Positions 33,474-39,241 of a DNA stretch of 39,241 bases are shown here, in pieces; positions within the stretch are counted from its first letter, which is position 1, and the number at the start of each line of letters is the position of its first letter. The DNA is from Zoogloeaceae bacterium (GTDB taxonomy: Bacteria > Pseudomonadota > Gammaproteobacteria > Burkholderiales > Rhodocyclaceae): assembly GCA_031273565.1 (NCBI GenBank), contig JAISRR010000085.1:1-39241 (forward strand), in the 5' to 3' direction. The notes below the pieces were generated by a model. That model saw only the letters and a list, made by a program, of their open reading frames with translations, made no database searches and was not told the origin of the DNA. The translations under genes and the position numbers were made by a program.

Positions 33474-34736
33474 ATGCTTGGTGGGTTGGCCAAAAGTTCG
33501 CTCAAGACATTGCTGGTAATGGGGTTACGGATTTTTACGCAGGCAGGGACATTGATTCTCGTGGCGCGCCTTTTATCTCCAGGTTTGTATGGGCATTACG
33601 TTGCATTGGTCTCTCTGGCTGTTTTGCTGGGTATCTTGCCGACGCTGGGAATCGCTTTTGTCATGTTGCAACGTGCCCATGAAGGAAAACAGGCAATAGA
33701 GGATATTTGGCGCTATGCCTGGCCTCTGGTATTGGTGCTGGGTGTTGGATTATTCCTGATGTATCTGTTGCTGGTAAATTTTCTGTTTGATGATCTGGTT
33801 TTTGGATGGTGGTTTGTTGTTGGATTGGGCGTAATCGAGATTGTTTTCATGCCATTTGTTACTTTGTGTGGCGCGTCTTTTCAGGCGATAGATCGGGTGC
33901 CATATGCACAATTATTGCAATGGATACCAGTGGGGGCACGATTGTTGGTGGTGTTTCCCTGTTTTGGAGTGGATGCCTATTATACACTCGATGTTTTTAT
34001 CGTTTTACAAGTCGCTGCGGTCGGTATTTCCCTGGCCATTATTCTGTTGATAACCAGAAATAAATTTACCTTGTTCGCCATGCCACGTTGGATAAGTCTG
34101 GCTGAATTTCACCAAAGTAGCAGTTATTGTGCGATGCACTTCATCGCCATCAGTCCCGCAGAAATCGACAAAATCGTGTTACCACAATTCATCAGCGCGC
34201 ACGATGTGGGTATTTATGCGGGCACCAGCCGAGTGCTGAATGCCCTGATGACACCCGTCATCGCCATGTTGCTCGCCAGCCAACCCAGGTTATTTCGTTA
34301 CGTGGCGGATCATTCACGCAATAATGTTTCAAGGCTTTCCATACACCTTGTTGCGTGGGCGGTATTCTTGGGGTTGTTCGCCATGTTGATCCTGACGGTG
34401 ACATCTTCGATTCTGCCTTACCTGTTCGGAGAGCGGTATGGTGATATGGTTGCTTTTGCGCCCATTTTGGCATTTGCGGCCTTGCCGATTGCGTTGCGTA
34501 TTAGTGGTGGCACTCTGTTGGTTGCGCTCGGTCACCCCGTGCAGCGCACGATTTTTGAAATAGCGGGCATCGTCACATTATTATTGTGCATTGCCATTTT
34601 TGTACCGGGGCATGGTTTGTATGGGGCTGCCATCGCGCTTATTATGGCAGAAAGCCTGATGGCCGTTATGGGGTGCATTCTGGTGTTTCGGGCGCAGAAA
34701 TCGCTTGGCGCAAAGGATCCCGGCCAGCAGCGATAA
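33474..34736 (+). CDS. Wzx-type polysaccharide flippase
   Basis: This 420-residue protein of about 12-14 membrane helices belongs to the MOP/PST flippase superfamily that moves lipid-linked glycan units across the inner membrane. The N-terminus AKSSLKTLLVMGLRIFTQAGTLILVARLLSP and LYGHYVALVSLAVLLGILPTLG are typical; later, VLPQFISAHDVGIYAGTSRVL and LPYLFGERYGDMVAFAPILA fit the family. It is the only plus-strand gene of the glycan cluster and is noticeably more AT-rich than the housekeeping genes, as surface polysaccharide genes often are after transfer. Its 3' end overlaps the convergent GT2 gene by 71 bases. Confidence 0.9.
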   Translation: MLGGLAKSSLKTLLVMGLRIFTQAGTLILVARLLSPGLYGHYVALVSLAVLLGILPTLGIAFVMLQRAHEGKQAIEDIWRYAWPLVLVLGVGLFLMYLLLVNFLFDDLVFGWWFVVGLGVIEIVFMPFVTLCGASFQAIDRVPYAQLLQWIPVGARLLVVFPCFGVDAYYTLDVFIVLQVAAVGISLAIILLITRNKFTLFAMPRWISLAEFHQSSSYCAMHFIAISPAEIDKIVLPQFISAHDVGIYAGTSRVLNALMTPVIAMLLASQPRLFRYVADHSRNNVSRLSIHLVAWAVFLGLFAMLILTVTSSILPYLFGERYGDMVAFAPILAFAALPIALRISGGTLLVALGHPVQRTIFEIAGIVTLLLCIAIFVPGHGLYGAAIALIMAESLMAVMGCILVFRAQKSLGAKDPGQQR

Positions 34737-35553
34737 GCACGCCACGCCATAACGCAACAAAAGGAACCACAGAGCGAAAACGAATCGCACGTACCAAGGC
34801 CCGAACTGGTAACACGATGAAGCGTATGCTTAATAAAATTAAATAATAGAACCTGGATTTTGCGATATAGCGGGCGAGCAGCAAATGCGCCGCAACCATG
34901 CGTTCCTCGTAGAAGGGAGATCCCAGGCCACTGCTGGCGGATCCTTCGTGAAACACCAGGACTTTTTCCAGCCAGATGATGTCTTCGGGAGCCTGAAAGC
35001 GTATGCCCAGGGCGCAGTCCTCGCCATACATGAAGAATCTTTCATCGAATAACGGCAAGACGATGCGCTCAGGGGCAAGCAGAAAACAACAGCCACTGGG
35101 GTGGGATGAACACCCAAAATGTCGGCGCTTGAATAATAATCCGGTCAGATGCTGATACCAGGTTCTCCCCTGAATGGAAGCATTGTTGTTTATCAGAGGG
35201 GAAACGATGCGAGCATTTTTGTTTTCCAGCAAAACATTACACATTATTTCAATTGCACCGTGATAAAGTTGCGCATCATTGTTGATCAGCAATATCCAGC
35301 TTCCTGGTCTGTCGATTAACGCGAACTCAATGGCGCGATTTACGCCCGCTGCAAACCCATAATTATGGGGGCTGATGATAATGCGAACGCGCTCAGGATC
35401 CGGGTTTCCCGCCTGAATATCGGCCGCAGACATACCAGCGTCTGCGGAATTATCCCAAACCAAAACATAATCCGCCCCCTCTGCCAGAACATTCTGCACA
35501 CAGAGCAAACTGCGTTTTGCATCCCGATAGTTTAGAATGACGACGGTAAGCAT
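34666..35553 (-). CDS. GT2-family glycosyltransferase (first)
   Basis: This 295-residue GT-A glycosyltransferase of family 2 begins TVVILNYRDAKRSLLCVQNVL, with the DNSADAG segment, NYGFAAGVNRAIEFAL, the LLINNDAQLYHGAIEIM strand (NND in place of the usual DxD), DERFFMYGEDCALGIRFQ and a C-terminal hydrophobic helix. The ERFFMYGEDxxL pattern is common in rhamnosyl- and related GT2 transferases. It overlaps the flippase gene tail to tail by 71 bases and lies eight bases after the methyltransferase gene. The donor sugar is not readable from sequence. Confidence 0.88.
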   Translation of the reverse strand: MLTVVILNYRDAKRSLLCVQNVLAEGADYVLVWDNSADAGMSAADIQAGNPDPERVRIIISPHNYGFAAGVNRAIEFALIDRPGSWILLINNDAQLYHGAIEIMCNVLLENKNARIVSPLINNNASIQGRTWYQHLTGLLFKRRHFGCSSHPSGCCFLLAPERIVLPLFDERFFMYGEDCALGIRFQAPEDIIWLEKVLVFHEGSASSGLGSPFYEERMVAAHLLLARYIAKSRFYYLILLSIRFIVLPVRALVRAIRFRSVVPFVALWRGVLIAAGRDPLRQAISAPETPECTP

Positions 35554-35560
35554 ACAATGA

Positions 35561-36604
35561 TCATTCCGGTTTACGTGCTGTCACAATCAATTCTTCAGAA
35601 AATCCTGCCGAGATTGTTGCTAAAATATCGACCAGAAAAGCAGGAATGCGCAGAACGGATTTATTAAGCCTCTGCGCGATTGTTTTGGAATGTTGAAATG
35701 AGGAGGCCGCCCCTCGTCCTCTACAGTGAAAATGAATGTCTACAAATCCAGCCCGTGTGAAAAGGTCTGCAAGTCCCCGGCGGGAAAATATTTGCAAATG
35801 CCGTGGTGGCTCCAGAGGATACCATGCCTCGCCAAACAGCTTGTGTCCGATACTTTGTGCATTGGGAGTTGAAAGCCATACCGTGCCACCAGGCCGGACA
35901 TATGTTTTCATGGCGAGCAAAAGCGCCAGTGGATCATGTACATGTTCAATGACATGTGAGCAGCTTGCGACATCAAATTCATTCTGGCTTGACAGGGAAT
36001 CAAAAGCGCCTTCAGTGACCGATAAGCCAGACTGCCGTGCCGCCTGAACCGCCAGTGGATCGATTTCAATGCCCGTGACAGACCAGCCTGCTTGTTGCGC
36101 GCGCAACAGAAAAAGACCATTGCCGCAACCGATATCCAGCAGCCGCTTATTCTGTGCGCGACGAGCGTCAAGGTGGCGGAAGAAATAATTCAGTTGAAAA
36201 GCCAATGGCGGCAGCAAAGCAATAATCCAGAATCCCGCAGATAACGCGGGTTGACGGCAGGCATGATAGCGGTGATTCAAATAACCGTTCACGAACTTCC
36301 ATGCCAGGGATGTTCCGTTATCAGCCTTGTGTAAATCTCTGGCGTCGGTATGGGTATAATAAGAAGAGACATAGGCCTTGCCGATTGCCGCCTGGGTTGG
36401 ACGCTCGGCCAGATAATAACTCTGGCACGCCAGACATCGACGAATATTCCAGTCACCCGGCAGAAGTTCAAATTCAGGGTGGTCTAAATCCCCGGAATCG
36501 GGTCGGCCAATATGGCAAAGGTGTGAGTCTTCAGCACCGCAAACCGGACATGCAAGTACGCTTTCAATATCTTCTGTCTGCCAGAAATCATCATTTTGTT
36601 TCAT
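35561..36604 (-). CDS. class I SAM methyltransferase with N-terminal zinc-knuckle
   Basis: This protein of about 347 residues combines an N-terminal treble-clef-like CPVC...CLAC site (residues about 19-60), a hydrophobic patch (FWIIALLPPLAFQLNYFF) and a class I methyltransferase domain: motif I LDIGCGNGLFLLRAQQAGW, acidic ribose contact GIEIDP, then FDVASCSHVIEHVHDP and WLSTPNAQSIGHKLFGEAWY. It probably methylates a sugar or lipid-linked intermediate of the surface glycan, judged from its neighbours. The start is ATG 36604, which overlaps the upstream glycosyltransferase by 14 bases; the ORF track's earlier ATG adds 20 residues without support. Confidence 0.88.
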   Translation of the reverse strand: MKQNDDFWQTEDIESVLACPVCGAEDSHLCHIGRPDSGDLDHPEFELLPGDWNIRRCLACQSYYLAERPTQAAIGKAYVSSYYTHTDARDLHKADNGTSLAWKFVNGYLNHRYHACRQPALSAGFWIIALLPPLAFQLNYFFRHLDARRAQNKRLLDIGCGNGLFLLRAQQAGWSVTGIEIDPLAVQAARQSGLSVTEGAFDSLSSQNEFDVASCSHVIEHVHDPLALLLAMKTYVRPGGTVWLSTPNAQSIGHKLFGEAWYPLEPPRHLQIFSRRGLADLFTRAGFVDIHFHCRGRGAASSFQHSKTIAQRLNKSVLRIPAFLVDILATISAGFSEELIVTARKPE

Positions 36605-37556
36605 GGTTGTTGCTCGTGTTGTTATGGAGAGAAAGTTTTTCTGCATGGATTTTCGGTTGTTCACGGATACCGGAGAGCATACATTTTAATTGTGCGTTAC
36701 GCTGAGGGCCAAACAAAGTGTGCATGATGCATGTTACTGCCAGTTTTAACACAGCCCAACACTTCCAGACTGTGGGAACGTAATTACGCCGCATTAGCCA
36801 GACGGCATTGCGGAAGAGAAAATAATGGCGTTGTGGCGAGCGTGTGGGCCACAAGCGCCAGCCAAAAAACCAGAACCGCGTACTGCGTTGTCCCATGCGA
36901 TGCAAAAAAACCGCATGGGGAATTCCCCACAAACCGAGCTGGCGGGAGAGCAGGCGAAATGACCATTCTGTATCAACATGGTCGATAAACAGCGATTCGT
37001 CCAGTCCACCAAGCTCAAGAAAAATATCGATGGACATCAACGTGCCGCTGCCATTCAGATTGGCACATGGAATTGGATTTTTTTTTGCATCAGGATGCGG
37101 ATAAACCCGCCGCCAGCGCCAGTGGGTGCATTGATGAAAGCCGTGGGTCAAGCCGGTTTCTACATCGCGGAGCAAGGGGCCGACCGCGCCGACGCATTGG
37201 CCTTCGGTTTTTAACTGTGCGAAAGCATGAATCAATGTTTCAATGCTGCCGGGTTGTGGTTCCGTATCCTGATCCAGCAGCAGAAGTAAAGATGCGTGCG
37301 GATTGATTTCGTGAGCGGCGCGAACGCCTTGATTGATTGCCGTGGCTAGACCAAGGTTATCGGAGTTGAAAATCAGATGGAGGTTGGGATATTTCAGTGG
37401 AAGTGCAGCGAGGTGTTTAATGCATAAGGCATTGCTGCCATTGTCGACGATTAACTTGGTGCAAGATGCGGAGAGGGCGCTTAATTGAGCGCATAAAGGG
37501 AGTAATTCAGGATTATACGTTACCGTAACGCTGACCAGATCATGTTCGGTCATCAT
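36591..37556 (-). CDS. GT2-family glycosyltransferase (second), rhamnosyltransferase-like
   Basis: This 321-residue GT-A enzyme starts LVSVTVTYNPELLPLCAQLSAL, then VDNGSN, SDNLGLATAINQGV, the metal-binding LLLLDQDTEP, NGSGTLMSIDIFLELGGLDESLFIDHVDTEWSFR and a C-terminal amphipathic region. The pattern LDQDT with FIDHVDTEW is typical of O-antigen rhamnosyltransferases (RfbF/WbbL-like). dTDP-rhamnose must exist in this organism if EarP is active, so rhamnose is a plausible donor (inference). It overlaps the third GT2 gene by four bases and the methyltransferase by 14. Confidence 0.88.
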   Translation of the reverse strand: MMTEHDLVSVTVTYNPELLPLCAQLSALSASCTKLIVDNGSNALCIKHLAALPLKYPNLHLIFNSDNLGLATAINQGVRAAHEINPHASLLLLLDQDTEPQPGSIETLIHAFAQLKTEGQCVGAVGPLLRDVETGLTHGFHQCTHWRWRRVYPHPDAKKNPIPCANLNGSGTLMSIDIFLELGGLDESLFIDHVDTEWSFRLLSRQLGLWGIPHAVFLHRMGQRSTRFWFFGWRLWPTRSPQRHYFLFRNAVWLMRRNYVPTVWKCWAVLKLAVTCIMHTLFGPQRNAQLKCMLSGIREQPKIHAEKLSLHNNTSNNHETK

Positions 37557-38419
37557 GGCTTTGACGCATCGTTTCCGTTGTCTTTATACATCAGCGCAGT
37601 GATCTGCTCGGAAATCAGCCCCAGCAGGAAAATCAACACCGCGCCGGTATAAAGCAAAGCGCTCATGTTGGTAAAACGTCCTGCGGTGGAGAAGGTATAA
37701 CCATACCATCCCGTTGCAAGGAGCAGCATCAGGCCTGCCACGGGCGCAAAAAGTTTGAGGGGCGAGAAAAGCGTGCCGATTTTAAAAATAATCAGCAAAA
37801 ACCGCGTGCCGTCGCGCAGAAGGCGGATGTGGCTTTTGCCGATTCGCTTGCTGGCGTCGATGGGTTCGTAAGCCACGGAATAACCCACGCGAAAAAACGC
37901 CATGGTCGACGTTGTCGGGTAGGAAAAACCATTGGGCAGCATATAGAGAAATTCGCGGAATTTATCCGCGCGCACGGCGCGAAAGCCGGAAGTCAGGTCT
38001 TCGACCCGCTGCTCCACCATGTAGCTGGCCAATTTGTTATACAGGGCATTGGCCAGACCGCGCCCGACGCTCGCCTGCGAACCTTTTTGCCGCGCCCCGA
38101 CCACCATGTCGTAGCCCTGCTCCAGTCGGGCGAGCAGGCGGGGAATGTCTTCCGGCGCGTGTTGACCGTCGCCGTCCATGCACACGATCACCTCACCCGC
38201 CGCCGCCCGTGCGCCGGTTTTGATGGCCGCGCCGTTGCCCTTGGAATAAGGATGGTTGATTACGGTCGCGCCGGACTGGCGGGCGACTTCCGCAGTATTG
38301 TCGGTGGAGCCATCGTTCACCACCACCACCTGCGTGTCGGGCAGCACGCTCAGAATGCGCCCGACAATCTGACCAATGGCGGCGGCTTCGTTTTTGGCGG
38401 GGATGACGACACTGAGCAT
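37553..38419 (-). CDS. GT2-family polyprenyl-phosphate glycosyltransferase (third)
   Basis: This 288-residue protein has a DPM1/Ppm1-like GT2 domain (VVIPAKNEAAAIGQIVGRIL, VVVNDGSTDNTAEVARQSGA, KGNGAAIKTGARAAAGEVIVCMDGDGQHAPEDIPRLL, VEDLTSGFRAVRADKFREFL) followed by two C-terminal membrane helices (LFAPVAGLMLLLATGWYGYTF and ALLYTGAVLIFLLGLISEQI). Such proteins usually transfer a sugar to polyprenyl phosphate to supply membrane-side glycosyltransferases. The neighbouring TPR membrane protein of glycosyltransferase type would be a natural user. It begins five bases after that gene. Confidence 0.92.
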   Translation of the reverse strand: MLSVVIPAKNEAAAIGQIVGRILSVLPDTQVVVVNDGSTDNTAEVARQSGATVINHPYSKGNGAAIKTGARAAAGEVIVCMDGDGQHAPEDIPRLLARLEQGYDMVVGARQKGSQASVGRGLANALYNKLASYMVEQRVEDLTSGFRAVRADKFREFLYMLPNGFSYPTTSTMAFFRVGYSVAYEPIDASKRIGKSHIRLLRDGTRFLLIIFKIGTLFSPLKLFAPVAGLMLLLATGWYGYTFSTAGRFTNMSALLYTGAVLIFLLGLISEQITALMYKDNGNDASKP

Positions 38420-38423
38420 GGGA

Positions 38424-39241
38424 TTATTCCTTTACTTTTTCGTTTTGATCGCGTACATCCTGTCGCATGGCGTTTTCGAGGCGCGTGAATTTCATATTGT
38501 AAACGTCAGGTGAGCGTTGTTTGACATCCTGTTGTCGATAAATTTCTTTGGCGCGCGCCAGGGCGGTCAATGCCTGCTGCGGATAGCCCGCGCTCCATAT
38601 TTCAGTCGTCATGGCGAGGCAGGCATCGGTTTCACCATACAAATCCATGGCGCGCAGAAAAGCTTTCAGCGCCTCTTCCGGCTGGTTTTCGAGCAGAAAC
38701 AACTTACCCTGCAAGGCAGGCAGCAGTCTCGCGAGGGATGGATGCTTCCGGCCTTGTGCGCCCAGGGCGTAAACGAGCGCGTGCGCGGCGGCGATTTCTT
38801 CCGGCTGGATGGGTGGTTTTCTGATTTGTTCAACCAGCGTCCCAAGCGTCGTGACGCTCTGGGCATCAAAGGTTTGTTGTTGCAGGCGGCTGGCGGCCCA
38901 CTGGTAATCCGCCGCGCTTGCCCGTTGGGCGTATCGTCGCTGCAACAACAGGCTTAACGTCAGAAAAGCGCTGTCTGGCCTGCGCGCCATTGCGGCCTGC
39001 ATCAGCGTCTCTGCTTCATCGTAGCGGCCTCGCAAGGTCAATGCATTGCCCAGGAAACTTTGCGCGCGGGGGGAATTGGGGGAGGAGGTAGCCCAATAGG
39101 TTTGCAGGTGTTCGGTATTGCGCCAGAGTTGCGCGCGTTGCCAGGTGAATCCTGCCAGCAGGGTGAGCAACAGGAGACCCAACGTGATGCCCAGTGGGGG
39201 GCGCAAATGCAGGGTAAGACTCGCCAGCGGCAGAAACAGGA
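38424..39241 (-). CDS. C-terminal part of a TPR-containing polytopic membrane protein (partial)
   Basis: The frame remains open to the right window edge (LFLPLASLTLHLRPPLGITL before the ORF-track start), so the TTG start at 39206 is not real and the gene is cut. Visible are the last membrane helices (GITLGLLLLTLLAGFTWQRAQLWRN), then TPR-like helical repeats (SFLGNALTLRGRYDEAETLMQAAMARRPDS, EEALKAFLRAMDLYGE). The junction WQRAQLWRN..SPNSPRAQSFLGNALTLRG is like that in TMTC/PMT-type glycosyltransferases with C-terminal TPRs. Together with the polyprenyl-phosphate glycosyltransferase it may transfer sugar on the periplasmic side (inference). The catalytic part lies outside the window. Confidence 0.8.
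   Translation of the reverse strand, partial: LFLPLASLTLHLRPPLGITLGLLLLTLLAGFTWQRAQLWRNTEHLQTYWATSSPNSPRAQSFLGNALTLRGRYDEAETLMQAAMARRPDSAFLTLSLLLQRRYAQRASAADYQWAASRLQQQTFDAQSVTTLGTLVEQIRKPPIQPEEIAAAHALVYALGAQGRKHPSLARLLPALQGKLFLLENQPEEALKAFLRAMDLYGETDACLAMTTEIWSAGYPQQALTALARAKEIYRQQDVKQRSPDVYNMKFTRLENAMRQDVRDQNEKVKE

Overview
The window is a stretch of chromosome from a betaproteobacterium, read from gene content rather than from any rRNA. The markers are EF-P with arginine at residue 32 next to its rhamnosyltransferase EarP, the order mnmG-rsmG-parA-parB, the pilB-pilC-pilD block beside a CorC-like protein, a CcsA/YpjD protein and ffh, the set fmdB-DUF502-aspS, two BPSS1780-type membrane proteins, and ubiK next to comM. 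Base composition is GC-rich throughout except for a visibly AT-richer patch around 33.4-37.6 kb. Genus cannot be decided from the sequence alone. No rRNA, tRNA, CRISPR array, transposase or phage gene was recognised.

Layout. 0-3.5 kb: a membrane PAS-PAS-GGDEF-EAL cyclic-di-GMP protein, an AT-rich gap, a lone LuxR-type DNA-binding domain and tusA. 3.5-7.7 kb: the minus-strand mnmG-rsmG-parA-parB run (tRNA and rRNA modification plus chromosome partition) with 4-base stop/start overlaps. 7.9-12.9 kb: a secreted Sel1-repeat protein, a Bcr/CflA-type efflux pump, comM, ubiK and a BtuF-like binding protein. 13.0-16.1 kb, plus strand: two BPSS1780-type membrane proteins, then rsfS-rlmH-maf. 16.2-19.8 kb: an unrecognised protein, aspS, a DUF502 protein and an FmdB zinc ribbon, behind a good promoter. 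19.9-27.4 kb: pilD-pilC-pilB, a CorC-like protein, a CcsA-like protein and, divergently, ffh. 27.7-30.3 kb: two paralogous DUF805 membrane proteins in tandem. 30.4-32.2 kb: efp and earP. 32.2-39.2 kb: a surface glycan cluster with a GT4 glycosyltransferase, a Wzx-type flippase (the only plus-strand gene here), three GT2 glycosyltransferases, a zinc-finger methyltransferase and the C-terminal part of a large TPR membrane protein cut by the window edge.

The most unusual content is a set of small composite palindromic repeats. They lie between genes (about 85-130, 7731-7761, 8774-8822, 27351-27617, 28911-29037), at gene ends (they encode the last residues of the GGDEF-EAL protein and of one DUF805 protein, start at the ffh stop codon, and form the untranslated leader abutting the mnmG start codon), and within two conserved housekeeping genes in frame: rsmG (25 extra residues before the SAM-binding loop) and earP (about 40 residues of repeat-like sequence). 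Paired base changes keep the hairpin stems intact between copies. The behaviour resembles the Rickettsia palindromic elements and REP/BIME sequences of other bacteria, but I do not recognise this family. No mobilising gene is in the window.
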